A stretch of DNA of 64,000 nucleotides. It comes from Serratia sp. DD3. GTDB lineage: Bacteria > Pseudomonadota > Gammaproteobacteria > Enterobacterales > Enterobacteriaceae. The stretch lies in assembly GCF_000496755.2 (NCBI RefSeq), contig NZ_AYKS02000058.1, positions 12,907-76,906 on the forward strand. Direction: 5' to 3'. Below, in pieces: positions 31,946-40,446 of this stretch. Numbering within the stretch: the first letter of the stretch is position 1; every line of letters starts with the position of its first letter. The notes under the pieces are model-generated. The model did not search any database, was not told the origin of the DNA, and saw nothing but the letters and a program-made list of their open reading frames with translations. A program made the position numbers and the translations under genes.

Positions 31946-32209
31946 ATGCCAACCAGCGTGGCGCTAAGCCCCTACTTCGAGGCGTTCATCCGGGAACAGA
32001 TAGCAAGTGGACGCTACAACAATACCAGTGAAGTTATCCGTGCCGGACTTCGTGCACTGGAGGAACGGGAACAACAGATGAAACTGGAATCACTACAAAA
32101 AGCGGTCAGTGCAGGTATAAACAGCGGTGAAAGCAAAGAAGCTGAACCCGTGTTTAACCGGCTGACACGTAAATACCGCAGTATGGCAGAGGGTAATCAG
32201 AGCAAATGA
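31946..32209 (+). CDS. parD: ParD-type antitoxin (CopG/RHH family)
   Basis: An 87-residue ribbon-helix-helix antitoxin: a strand-helix-helix N-terminus (VALSPYFEAFIREQIASG, then YNNTSEVIRAGLRALEE) and a disordered toxin-binding tail. GGAG lies 8 nt before ATG. It overlaps the parE reading frame by 4 nt (ATGA), the usual coupling. In this family the ParD dimer also represses its own promoter. Confidence 0.85.
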   Translation: MPTSVALSPYFEAFIREQIASGRYNNTSEVIRAGLRALEEREQQMKLESLQKAVSAGINSGESKEAEPVFNRLTRKYRSMAEGNQSK

Positions 32210-32517
32210 AGCTGAGCCTATCGCCACTGGCGGAGCATGATATCGAGACCATCGGCGACTATATCGCCCAAGATAATCCGTTAAGGGCGGTGAGCTTTAC
32301 TGATGAGTTATATCAGCAATGCCTACTGATAAGTGAATCACCCGACGTTTACCGCGAGAGGCAAGAACTGGGCCAGAGGATAAGAAGCTGCACTTATGGA
32401 CGTTACCTTATTGTGTATAGCGTTCATGATGTTTAAGTCAGAATAGAAAGGGTGTTGCACGGAGCCAGAGATATCAGTCTGTTGTTCCCTGGGTCACCGG
32501 AAAGTCCGCAAAGCTAG
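32206..32517 (+). pseudogene. parE: ParE toxin interrupted by a nonsense codon
   Basis: Residues 1-76 (LSPLAEHDIETIGDYIAQDN...) match a ParE/RelE-fold toxin, but the frame meets TAA at 32434-32436. Reading on in the same frame gives VRIERVLHGARDISLLFPG and a TAG at 32515-32517, exactly the conserved C-terminus of ParE. A single substitution such as GAA to TAA explains this. The truncated product would lack the last strand and helix that poison gyrase in this family, so the toxin is probably dead. Confidence 0.75.
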
Positions 32518-32774
32518 CTGGTTATCTGTGAGTCGGTGGGTGTGGGAAGCCCACGGCAGCAGGCGCGCAATCAGGCTCTTCTTCTCAATCATCACCAACT
32601 CATCGTTATCCTGCCCACAATCCGCACCCAATCCGCCCACAAAATCATGGCGGCCTTGGCTCACTACGCACAACGCATGGCAAGCGACCTCACAGTTCTA
32701 TCCATATTGGCGCCGAAATTCGCGACTTTGCGCACAGATATGGCACAGCCCACTTGAGTAATTGTTATTCAAAA
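32518..32774. other. gene-free stretch with a decayed SymE-partner fragment
   Basis: No intact gene is supported. At about 32583-32660 the + strand shows clear similarity to 30436-30510 (within the tandem SymE-like gene): shared strings include ATCACCAACTC and CACCCAATCCGCCC. It is therefore a broken relic of a second copy, on the minus strand. Confidence 0.4.
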
Positions 32775-32790
32775 GTTACACATTGGTAAC
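32775..32790. promoter_or_regulatory. short inverted repeat upstream of catabolic cluster
   Basis: GTTAC / GTAAC with a 6-nt spacer, in an AT-rich stretch about 130 bp before the dehydrogenase gene. It may be an operator, but no regulator gene lies next to it. Confidence 0.25.
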
Positions 32791-32918
32791 ATTTTGAAAT
32801 ATTAAGTTTCTTTTTATAACAAATAACAATAAGTAAGAGGTTCTTCTTGATGTTGAAAAACTGAGCTTTAATCCCCTCAATGGCCTGACCATCAGGCCGC
32901 AGTGCTACAGGAGGCAGC

Positions 32919-33659
32919 ATGAATTTATCTGGAAAACGGGTTCTGATCACAGCAGCAGGACAAGGAATTGGTCTAAGCAGCGCCAAACTTTTTGCAGCAG
33001 CGGGTGCTAACGTCCTTGCCAGCGATATCCATACCGAACAACTACAAGGCTTGGATGGCATTACACCACTAACGCTGGATGTTACCGATACCAGAGCGAT
33101 TGCCGCAGTGGCAGAAACGGTGGGCACGTTGGATGTATTGTTCAACTGTGCCGGAGTGGTACACAGCGGTTCTATCCTCAACTGCAGTGAACAACAATGG
33201 CAATTTGCACTCGATCTTAACGTAACCGCGATGTTTCGCATGATCCGCGCTTTCTTGCCCGCTATGTTGGAGCGCCAACAGGGGTCGATTATCAATATGT
33301 CTTCTGTCGCTTCCAGCGTGAAGGGGGTGCCTAACCGCTTTGCCTACAGCGCTTCCAAAGCCGCAGTCATTGGCCTAACGCGCTCAGTAGCGGCGGATTA
33401 TGTTTCCCAAGGGATCCGCTGCAATGCCATTTGCCCAGGCACCGTGGAATCACCTTCTTTGCATCAGCGCATTGCTGAACAAGCTCGTGAACAAGGCAGT
33501 AGCATCGAAACGGTTTATCAGTCATTTGTCGAGCGCCAGCCGCTGGGCCGCATTGGCAAAGCCGAAGAGATCGCCAAGTTGGCGTTGTATCTTGCGTCAG
33601 ACGCCAGTTCCTATACTACTGGCACCGTACAGATTATTGATGGCGGTTGGAGCAACTAA
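32919..33659 (+). CDS. short-chain dehydrogenase/reductase (sugar-acid type)
   Basis: A 246-residue classical SDR: nucleotide motif TAAGQGIG (a variant of TGxxxGIG) near residues 11-18, FNCAG, catalytic Ser in MSSVASS, and YSASK. The C-terminus TTGTVQIIDGGWSN is the usual SDR end. The overall pattern is close to 2-keto-3-deoxy-L-fuconate dehydrogenases (NAD-dependent), which fits the neighbouring FAH-family hydrolase. ATG 32919 is preceded by AGGAGGC. The next gene begins 19 bp downstream, so the two probably form an operon. The exact substrate is inference. Confidence 0.8.
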   Translation: MNLSGKRVLITAAGQGIGLSSAKLFAAAGANVLASDIHTEQLQGLDGITPLTLDVTDTRAIAAVAETVGTLDVLFNCAGVVHSGSILNCSEQQWQFALDLNVTAMFRMIRAFLPAMLERQQGSIINMSSVASSVKGVPNRFAYSASKAAVIGLTRSVAADYVSQGIRCNAICPGTVESPSLHQRIAEQAREQGSSIETVYQSFVERQPLGRIGKAEEIAKLALYLASDASSYTTGTVQIIDGGWSN

Positions 33660-33678
33660 GGCTTAAGGAAAGAGAATA

Positions 33679-34548
33679 ATGAAACTTTTACGTTATGGTG
33701 CGGCAGGGCGGGAATGCCCAGGTGTTTATGATAATAACGGCAATATTCGCGACCTTTCGCAGCATATTACCGATGTGGCCGGATTGGCCCTGTTGCCGGA
33801 AAACCTCACTCGTTTGCAGCAACTTGATCTTGCCACCCTACCGTTGGTCGAAGGAAAGCCGCGTCTGGGTGCTTGTGTCGGTAACATTGGCAAATTCATC
33901 TGTATTGGACTGAACTATGCCGACCACGCAGAGGAAACCGGTGCAGCGATCCCAACAGAACCCGTCGTTTTCAATAAATGGACCAGTGCCGTGGTTGGGC
34001 CAAACGACGATGTACTGATCCCCAGAGACTCAATCAAAACAGACTGGGAAGTGGAACTGGGCGTGGTGATTGGCCTAGGGGGAAGCTATATCAGCGAACA
34101 GGATGCCATGCAGCATGTCGCCGGTTATTGCGTAATTAATGATGTATCTGAGCGCGAGTTTCAGCTTGAACGCGGCGGCACCTGGGACAAAGGCAAAGGC
34201 TGCGATACCTTTGGCCCCATCGGCCCTTGGCTGGTCACTACTGATGAAATTCCTGACCCGCATAGCCTCAACTTATGGCTGGAGGTGGATGGTAAACGCT
34301 ATCAGAATGGAAATACCAACACCATGATCTTCTCGATCCCGTACATCATCAGCTACCTGAGCCGTTTTATGAGCCTGCAACCCGGGGATGTGATTTCCAC
34401 AGGCACACCTCCAGGAGTGGGGATGGGGCAAAAACCCTATCCAATCTACCTGCAACCCAATCAAACGATGCGCCTGGGAATAGATGGCTTGGGTGAACAG
34501 TGCCAAAGAACTGTAGGTTACCCGGTTAAACGCTCAAACAATCTGTAA
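33679..34548 (+). CDS. fumarylacetoacetate hydrolase (FAH) family protein
   Basis: A 289-residue FAH-superfamily enzyme: the C-terminal fold shows CIGLNYADHAEE, metal-ligand strands WEVELGVVIG and VSEREFQLERGG, and GDVISTGTPPGVGMG. Family members cleave 2,4-diketo acids; the full N-terminal domain and neighbouring SDR suggest 2,4-diketo-3-deoxy-L-fuconate hydrolase or a close relative, yielding pyruvate and a lactate-type acid. AAGGAAAGAG precedes ATG. Confidence 0.8.
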   Translation: MKLLRYGAAGRECPGVYDNNGNIRDLSQHITDVAGLALLPENLTRLQQLDLATLPLVEGKPRLGACVGNIGKFICIGLNYADHAEETGAAIPTEPVVFNKWTSAVVGPNDDVLIPRDSIKTDWEVELGVVIGLGGSYISEQDAMQHVAGYCVINDVSEREFQLERGGTWDKGKGCDTFGPIGPWLVTTDEIPDPHSLNLWLEVDGKRYQNGNTNTMIFSIPYIISYLSRFMSLQPGDVISTGTPPGVGMGQKPYPIYLQPNQTMRLGIDGLGEQCQRTVGYPVKRSNNL

Positions 34549-34692
34549 AAGGCAAAGTCGTAAACTTCGCCAAGCACATAGCTCGTTTTCTAGCGACACT
34601 CTCACCTTCCCAGAGAGAAAGCACAACCCGTGAACATGCAACTTTAAATATGACAAATATAAAATAAACAACAGAAACCCTGGAGCGTTACG

Positions 34693-35679
34693 ATGAAAAA
34701 ATTAGTTGTACTGGATGGGCACCATTATCCTGAAGGGGAATTTGATAAAATTAAAGAACTCTGTTCCAGCAATGGAATAGCCTTCGATGTTCTTGACTGT
34801 GTCACCCCTGAAGATGCAATTCAAACAGCACAGAATGCCGATGCGGCAATCTGTATTTATCTCCCTATGGATGATGATTTACTCAAGAATTTACCGAATT
34901 TACGCATGGTGGTTCGAAGTGGTATTGGTGTTGATAATCTCGACTTACCAGCATTTACTAAAAATAGAGTCCTTGCCTGCAACGTGCCGGACTATGGCGT
35001 GGAAGAAGTTGCAATCCATGCGCTCAGTTTACTTCTTGCACTGGAGCGGAAAATAGTTCTGTACAATAATAGCGTACACAGCGGAGAGTGGAATGAGGAC
35101 ACAGGTTATGCAATGCGGCGAGTCAGTCAGCGAACTGTTGGTCTCCTTGGTTTCGGGCGTATCGCTCGTAAATTATCTTGTTTTTTAACGCCATTGGGAT
35201 ATTCGCAAATTGCTTTCGATCCTCACCTTCCCTCTCATTTTTTTACTTCAGCAGGGGTTGAGAGTGTTAGCTTAGATTTTCTGCTTCAGCACTCCGATAT
35301 TCTTGTTGTTATGGCACCATTGAATGAAGAAACCCATCATATCATCAATGATGAAACTCTGGCCAAAGCTAAAGATGGCCTTTTTATTATTAATACAGCA
35401 CGTGGGGCTTTGGTAGATACTCATGCCATCATTCGAGCGTTAGATTCAGGTAAAATAAAAGCTATTGGCTTTGATGTCTTAGAAGAGGAACCACCTAAAG
35501 GCCTGTGCCAAGAACTTATAGGTAGGCCAAATGTGATTGTGACCCCACATATAGGATATAGGTCATTAGAGTCCTTCGAGGCCTTAAAAAGAATGGCGGC
35601 AGAAACGGCAATTTCTTTTTTAAACGGTGGGGATGCCTACAATGTAGTCAACAAAGAAATTATCGGTCAATCTCGATAA
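34693..35679 (+). CDS. D-isomer specific 2-hydroxyacid dehydrogenase
   Basis: A 328-residue NAD(P)-dependent dehydrogenase. The Rossmann motif is VGLLGFGRIARK; catalytic residues are seen as Arg in NTARGAL, Glu in DVLEEEPP and His in TPHIGYRS. This is the CtBP/phosphoglycerate-dehydrogenase-like branch, with a typical length. Codon use is more AT-rich than the two genes before it. It lies 144 bp after the FAH gene with GGAG before the start. It may interconvert a 2-oxo and 2-hydroxy acid made by this cluster (inference). Confidence 0.85.
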   Translation: MKKLVVLDGHHYPEGEFDKIKELCSSNGIAFDVLDCVTPEDAIQTAQNADAAICIYLPMDDDLLKNLPNLRMVVRSGIGVDNLDLPAFTKNRVLACNVPDYGVEEVAIHALSLLLALERKIVLYNNSVHSGEWNEDTGYAMRRVSQRTVGLLGFGRIARKLSCFLTPLGYSQIAFDPHLPSHFFTSAGVESVSLDFLLQHSDILVVMAPLNEETHHIINDETLAKAKDGLFIINTARGALVDTHAIIRALDSGKIKAIGFDVLEEEPPKGLCQELIGRPNVIVTPHIGYRSLESFEALKRMAAETAISFLNGGDAYNVVNKEIIGQSR

Positions 35680-35814
35680 ATAGCAATCATTAAGCAATAA
35701 AGCTCAATAGAACCACTATTTCTTCAGTAACACAGATTCACTATAAATTTATAGGTTATGTTTATTAATTAAAATCATTTTTCATTTTATAGATTGTGTG
35801 AAATTTAAACACCA

Positions 35815-35832
35815 TCAATAGTAAACTATTGA
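35815..35832. promoter_or_regulatory. 18-bp palindrome upstream of GntP permease
   Basis: TCAATAGTAAACTATTGA is a perfect 8-bp inverted repeat around AA, 49 bp before the permease start. Its size and position suggest a repressor or activator site for a dimeric regulator. No T-run follows, so it is not a terminator. Confidence 0.4.
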
Positions 35833-35880
35833 GCAGCTAGTTATAAATATTTAAAGCGAACCAATAAAAAGGAGTCCGCC

Positions 35881-37212
35881 ATGCCTCTGGTTATATTGCT
35901 TTCCGGTGTAATATTACTGTTCACTTTAATTATTGCATTTAAGCTGAATGGTTTTCTTGCTTTAATGCTCGCAGCTATCTTTGTTGGGCTTATGCAAGGC
36001 ATGGAGCCGTTAAGCATTGTTAAATCAATAGAGCATGGCCTTGGGAGCACCTTTGGACATATCGGCATCATTGTTGTTCTCGGCGCTATATTTGGCACGC
36101 TCATCGCTGAAGGAGGAGGAGCCCAAAGTATAGCCTCCAATCTGCTCAGAGTATTTGGTCAAAAATATGTCACTTGGGCAATTTGCCTTGCTTCATTTAT
36201 TCTTGGTGTCATTTTATTCTGGGAAGTGAGCTTCGTTTTGATTATTCCCATTGTTTACACCATCGCTATAGAAGCGCGAGTCAAGTTACTGAAGGTCGGG
36301 CTGCCATTTTTAATGGCAATTACATTGACACATTGTTTCCTTCCCCCACATCCCGGGCCGGTTGCAGTTGCCTCCGTGCTCAATCAGGCTAATATTGGTA
36401 TTATATTGATATATGGGTTAATAATATCCATACCCGGTGCGTTAATATTCGGGTTATCCATGCCAAAACTTTACTCAAAATGGGATATCGATATCCCCGA
36501 AAATCTTATTGCCAAAAAAAGCTTTAATGATGAAGATCTTCCCAGCTTATCACTCAGTCTGCTTACGGCCTTTTTCCCTGTCGCCCTTATTTTAATTAGT
36601 GTTATTTGTGAATTTATGTTGGCGAACGACTCCAGCATTAAAATAATCTTAACATTTATCGGTAACCCAGACATTGCCTTGTTAATCTCTGTTTTTATTG
36701 CCTTATACGTTTTTGGTCTACGTGGTGGGCGAAGAAAGATGCAAGATTTAATGAAAAGTGTCGAGTCTTCCATCATCAGCATGGGGGCCTTGCTTTTTGT
36801 ATTCGGCGGAGGTGGGGCATTCAAACAAGTCATACTGGATAGCGGTATGGCGGATTATATTGCCGATATCACCAGAACATGGGATATATCTCCCCTCCTC
36901 CTTGCCTGGCTGATAACCTGTAGCATCAGATTATGTGTTGGCTCCGCAACCGTGACCGTGCTCACCGCATCAGCCATTATATTACCCATATTAAACTCTA
37001 CCGGTGCTAATGCTGAACTGATGGTATTGGCAATATGTACCGCATCTGTATTTGGAGGCCCACCTAATGATGTCGCCTTTTGGTTTATTAAAGAATACTT
37101 TAATCTTTCGATAATCCAAACCGTGAAAGTCTGGTGTGTACAGGCAACATTACTGGCATTGTATGGCCTTATCGGGGTTATTGTCTTAAATACCGTGATC
37201 GGCATAATTTGA
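35881..37212 (+). CDS. GntP-family gluconate/sugar-acid permease
   Basis: A 443-residue inner-membrane proton symporter with about 12-14 helices. GntP family features include LMQGMEPLSIVKSIEHGLG, GTLIAEGGGAQSIA, FLPPHPGPVAVASVLNQAN and SATVTVLTASAIILP. GAGTCCG-preceded AAGGAG lies just before ATG 35881. It sits in the same direction as the SDR-FAH-hydroxyacid dehydrogenase genes and is the likely uptake system for their substrate. A bulged hairpin (AGGGGCCAGC / GCTGCCCCT, 37241-37276) follows it. Confidence 0.88.
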   Translation: MPLVILLSGVILLFTLIIAFKLNGFLALMLAAIFVGLMQGMEPLSIVKSIEHGLGSTFGHIGIIVVLGAIFGTLIAEGGGAQSIASNLLRVFGQKYVTWAICLASFILGVILFWEVSFVLIIPIVYTIAIEARVKLLKVGLPFLMAITLTHCFLPPHPGPVAVASVLNQANIGIILIYGLIISIPGALIFGLSMPKLYSKWDIDIPENLIAKKSFNDEDLPSLSLSLLTAFFPVALILISVICEFMLANDSSIKIILTFIGNPDIALLISVFIALYVFGLRGGRRKMQDLMKSVESSIISMGALLFVFGGGGAFKQVILDSGMADYIADITRTWDISPLLLAWLITCSIRLCVGSATVTVLTASAIILPILNSTGANAELMVLAICTASVFGGPPNDVAFWFIKEYFNLSIIQTVKVWCVQATLLALYGLIGVIVLNTVIGII

Positions 37213-37353
37213 TATATACAAAATAATTCGAGTTGTTTGTAGGGGCCAGCGATGGAATCCTTAAATGGCTGCCCCTAATACTGCGACACCTTTGCCTGAC
37301 CGTGCTTCCTGCCAGGGAATGGACTTACCGTTTTCATAAAGATTTAGTCATTG

Positions 37354-37396
37354 CCACATCGAAGCCATCGGCGACGATATCGCCGTTAAGAGAGTG
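37354..37396 (+). pseudogene. parE-like sequence fragment
   Basis: ATCGAAGCCATCGGCGACGA and GTTAAGAGAGTGAC resemble the start of the parE relic (ATCGAGACCATCGGCGACTA ... GTTAAGGGCGGTGAGC at 32241-32301) with the middle deleted. It is a small scrap of a second parE-like gene just before the next toxin-antitoxin pair. Confidence 0.35.
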
Positions 37397-37456
37397 ACAG
37401 CCCCAAAAATAACTCGCATAATGACAACACGAATGACACCACACGGTGAGATGATA

Positions 37457-37741
37457 ATGAGTACAGTCCACTTCAGAATCGATGAAGAGACCAAACGCTT
37501 GGCGATGCAAGCAGCGGAAAGACAGAGAACGACTCTGACAGAGGTGATGCGCCAGCGAGTAGAAGAACTGGCCGAGGAGGAGCGTCGTTATCAAAACAGT
37601 GAACATGATGGCTGGTTGGAGCAGCAAATAATAGAAGCGTTCAGCCGCTATGATGGCGGTGAAGGCGATTTTATCAGCAACGACGAAATGAATAGCCACA
37701 TGAATGAGCTGAAAATGCAGGCAGCGCGGGGCAAACTGTGA
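37457..37741 (+). CDS. RelB/RHH-type antitoxin
   Basis: A 94-residue antitoxin: N-terminal strand (STVHFRIDEETKRLAMQA) and helices of an RHH fold, then an acidic tail with YDGGEGDFISNDEMNSHMNE. ATG 37457 was chosen because GGTGAG lies 6 nt upstream; earlier in-frame ATGs lack a site. The stop overlaps the GTG of the toxin gene. Confidence 0.72.
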   Translation: MSTVHFRIDEETKRLAMQAAERQRTTLTEVMRQRVEELAEEERRYQNSEHDGWLEQQIIEAFSRYDGGEGDFISNDEMNSHMNELKMQAARGKL

Positions 37742-38043
37742 CATCAGTTGTTCAGTGGGAAAAACAGGCACAGGCAGACCGCGAGACTATCTTCCGTTAC
37801 CTGTACCAAGAAGCGGGTCTATCAATAGCCAGCGCCACAGATGACAAGTTCGTCGGCATGGCGAATATCCTTCAGGATAATCCGTTGGCAGGGGTAAAAG
37901 CAGGAAATACCGAGAAACAGCGCAAACTGGTGGTTCCACGCTTCCCGTTTATTATCATATATGTCGTTGAAGGGAGTGTTGTTCGGGTTCTTCGAGTACT
38001 GTACACCTCCCGGAAAATAGCTGGATGGTATAGCAAAAAGTAG
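37738..38043 (+). CDS. RelE/ParE-superfamily toxin
   Basis: A 101-residue protein with the RelE/ParE fold pattern: N-terminal helix pair (WEKQAQADRETIFRYLYQEA), central basic turn and C-terminal strands (KLVVPRFPFIIIYVVEGSVVRVLRVLYTSRK). It starts at GTG 37738, overlapping the antitoxin by 4 nt. Probably an intact addiction pair, in contrast to the upstream parDE. Whether it cuts mRNA or acts on gyrase cannot be told. Confidence 0.75.
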   Translation: MTSVVQWEKQAQADRETIFRYLYQEAGLSIASATDDKFVGMANILQDNPLAGVKAGNTEKQRKLVVPRFPFIIIYVVEGSVVRVLRVLYTSRKIAGWYSKK

Positions 38044-38117
38044 GGTTATTAAACGTTTCAGTGATGAAAGCAATTTAATAAATATTGCCAACCGCGAAGT
38101 ACCACAAGTATAAATAT

Positions 38118-38149
38118 AAAAAAACCCAGCGAGCTCTATACTCACCGGG
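38118..38149 (-). terminator. leftward intrinsic terminator
   Basis: Reading the minus strand, CCCGGTGAG / CTCGCTGGG forms a 9-bp stem (two G-U pairs) and is followed by seven T. On the plus strand this is preceded, not followed, by the A/T run, so the signal works leftwards although no leftward gene is seen upstream of it. Confidence 0.5.
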
Positions 38150-38283
38150 TATAATAAGGCCATTCTATTTTCTTAGCCAAACAAGAGTTAATATTTAACA
38201 ATATTACTCCCGCATTATTTATATTTATCGATTTCCCTAGTGTTAGCCTATTTTGAGTCTACTTTATAAACCCGGCTTGTATA

Positions 38284-38305
38284 TACGTACTTATTACGTA
38301 CTCAT
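38284..38305. repeat. two contiguous 11-bp repeats upstream of luxR-type gene
   Basis: TACGTACTTAT followed directly by TACGTACTCAT. The 11-bp period is one helical turn, and each unit contains the self-complementary TACGTA. It lies about 80 bp before the regulator start and may be an operator. The rest of 38044-38383 is AT-rich and gene-free. Confidence 0.4.
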
Positions 38306-38383
38306 TAGACTCCAGTTTCCCTTGATGCTTCAGATATGTTAATGTATGCTGAAAAACCACACTAAACCAATGGATGGTAGCCG

Positions 38384-39061
38384 ATGTCTTATTATATTAA
38401 AAACTCGTTGGAAGAACTCATACCTTATCTCGCAATGACTGATGTCCCCTGGGGTATCAGGGATCTTGAGTCCGTTAATGTTTATGTCAATGCCGCTGGT
38501 TTAAGGATGTTAAGCCTCCCCAAAAACTATGACATTGTAGGAAGAGTTGACCAAGAAGCACCCGCTGACTGGAGTGAATTGGCTGAGGAATACGTGGCTC
38601 AAGATGGGAGCGTTATCCGGAGAAAAGCTAATGTCCCGGTTATAGAAACCAGTCAGTGGTATGGTAACTCTCATCTTTCCGTCTTTATCGGTGATAAGTA
38701 TCCTATTTTCCGTGGTGATACTGTGGTAGGGACTATCTGGTCTTCACGCCCTTTCCAATTGCTAACTCCGATGAACTATTTCAAAAATGAAAAAGCCCGG
38801 TTCGTTAGTTCATTAGCCCCTACTGATACCTTTACACCAACAGAGCTGAAAGTCATATTTTTCTTGATACAGCGACATTCAGCCAAAGAAATATCCAAAG
38901 CTTTGGATATAGCCCCCAGAACCATTGAGCGGCATATTTATTCAATATATCAAAAAGCAGAAGTATCCAGTCTGCATCAGTTTATTGAGTATGCTTTGGT
39001 TATTGGCCTGGACTGCTATATACCAGAAGACTTTATTGTGAGAGGCGTTAATTTTATTTAA
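38384..39061 (+). CDS. LuxR-type regulator with PAS-like sensor
   Basis: A 225-residue protein. The first 140 residues look like a PAS-type sensor (PWGIRDLESVNVYVNAAGLR, then GDTVVGTIWSSRPF). The C-terminal domain is a LuxR/GerE helix-turn-helix (FTPTELKVIFFLIQRHSAKE, IAPRTIERHIYSIYQKAEV). It is followed 10 bp later by an NCS1-type permease, so it probably controls that gene in response to a small ligand (inference). Confidence 0.8.
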   Translation: MSYYIKNSLEELIPYLAMTDVPWGIRDLESVNVYVNAAGLRMLSLPKNYDIVGRVDQEAPADWSELAEEYVAQDGSVIRRKANVPVIETSQWYGNSHLSVFIGDKYPIFRGDTVVGTIWSSRPFQLLTPMNYFKNEKARFVSSLAPTDTFTPTELKVIFFLIQRHSAKEISKALDIAPRTIERHIYSIYQKAEVSSLHQFIEYALVIGLDCYIPEDFIVRGVNFI

Positions 39062-39071
39062 GGATAAAAGA

Positions 39072-40382
39072 GTGTCTAAAGAAATAGATGAATTTGCATT
39101 AAAACGCGTCCCTCGTAATGGACGGTTACCTTTCATTGGTGTTGCTCTTGTCCATGCTGGTATGCTCACGGCACTGGATCAGTTTATGTTAGGGGCAGCG
39201 TTAGGGCATGGCATGTCGATTTTTGATGCCTATACCGCGATTTTGATTGCCAGTATCATCTGCGGTGTTCTGACCTATGGTATGGGCGTTGCCGGTATGC
39301 AAGAGGGCATGTCCTGTAGTTTGTTGGCAAGATGGTATGGCTTTGGTCGTATTGGCTCTGCACTAATAGGTCTCGTTATCGCCATCAGTTTAATGGGTTG
39401 GTTTGGCATTCAAACCGCGATATTTGGCAAGTCGCTGGATTTTGCCTTGGGTGGGCATCTTGGTTTTAAAGTTTCGGCGGCCATCGCCGGTATCTTATTA
39501 ACTCTGTTGGTTTCTATTGGATTTAAAGCCCTGCGGTGGATAGCGAAATTTGCCATCCCACTGTTTCTCGCCGCCATTTGTTATCTCTCATTTATCACTC
39601 TTTCAGGGCATGATATTCCGGCATTGATACAAGCCCAGCCAAGCGGTGAAGTGATTAGCATCAGCTCCGCCATCACCATTATCATTGGTTCATACATATT
39701 GGCAGCCCTGATAACGCCGGATATCACACGTTATCTCAGCAGTAAAAAGCAAGTGATGGGTGTATCGCTTATCACCATCATTGTGGGTGAGTTTATTGTT
39801 AATGGGTTGGCGATTACCCTGGCGCGCAGCATTAATTCTGCGGATGTGGTAACTATTATGTCCACGGCGGCAGGCGGAGTAGGTTTATTAATTGTAATTT
39901 TCTCAACCCTGCGTGTTAATGACCTTAACCTTTACTCATCTTCCTTGGGGTTGGTAAATGCGGTTGAATGCCTGTTTGGCATTAAACTTCACTATGCCAT
40001 CACCACATTGTGTATTGGCGCGGTTGGAACAACCTTGTCCATTATGGGTATTCTGGATCGGTTCATTGACTTCCTGGAACTGTTGGGCATTCTATTCCCC
40101 CCAATTGTCGGCATTATGCTGGTTGAATTCTATTTTGTACGAACCTATAAACAAGTGTTGGACAATTCTCGCATTACAGAAACGCTACCTGATCAGAAGA
40201 ATACCCCTAATATCGTCTGGCCCGGTATCCTCGGATGTGTATTCGGGGCTACTATCGGGTTTGTCATTACTGTGGGGGTTCCTGCCATCAACGCGTTAGT
40301 TGCAGCCAGTCTGTTTTACTATGTTGTCACCGTGCTTTTATACCGATATAAGCTGATGAATAGACCATTGCAGCTTGACTGA
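39072..40382 (+). CDS. NCS1-family cytosine/purine permease (CodB-like)
   Basis: A 436-residue inner-membrane transporter with about 12 helices. N-terminal signature regions (VALVHAGMLTALDQFMLGAA, GMSCSLLARWYGFGRIGSAL, GWFGIQTAIFGKSL) match CodB-like nucleobase:cation symporters. The start is GTG 39072 with AAGGA before it. Coupled to the LuxR-type regulator; no nucleobase deaminase gene is present nearby, so the substrate is open. Confidence 0.85.
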   Translation: MSKEIDEFALKRVPRNGRLPFIGVALVHAGMLTALDQFMLGAALGHGMSIFDAYTAILIASIICGVLTYGMGVAGMQEGMSCSLLARWYGFGRIGSALIGLVIAISLMGWFGIQTAIFGKSLDFALGGHLGFKVSAAIAGILLTLLVSIGFKALRWIAKFAIPLFLAAICYLSFITLSGHDIPALIQAQPSGEVISISSAITIIIGSYILAALITPDITRYLSSKKQVMGVSLITIIVGEFIVNGLAITLARSINSADVVTIMSTAAGGVGLLIVIFSTLRVNDLNLYSSSLGLVNAVECLFGIKLHYAITTLCIGAVGTTLSIMGILDRFIDFLELLGILFPPIVGIMLVEFYFVRTYKQVLDNSRITETLPDQKNTPNIVWPGILGCVFGATIGFVITVGVPAINALVAASLFYYVVTVLLYRYKLMNRPLQLD

Positions 40383-40419
40383 CTATTTGCATTCAACAGT
40401 TTGACGATATGATTAATCT

Positions 40420-40446
40420 TGGGCTCAGTAATGGGCCCATTTTATT
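40420..40446 (+). terminator. terminator after NCS1 permease
   Basis: TGGGC / GCCCA stem (40420-40424 and 40435-40439) followed by TTTTATT, 38 bp after the permease stop. Confidence 0.55.

Noticed and set aside
32528..32761. Plus-strand frames of 73-77 codons
   Set aside because: They lie opposite a decayed SymE-partner fragment and have no support of their own.
37334..37771. 145-codon minus-strand frame over the antitoxin gene
   Set aside because: Antisense shadow of a recognisable RHH antitoxin; composition shows no domain.
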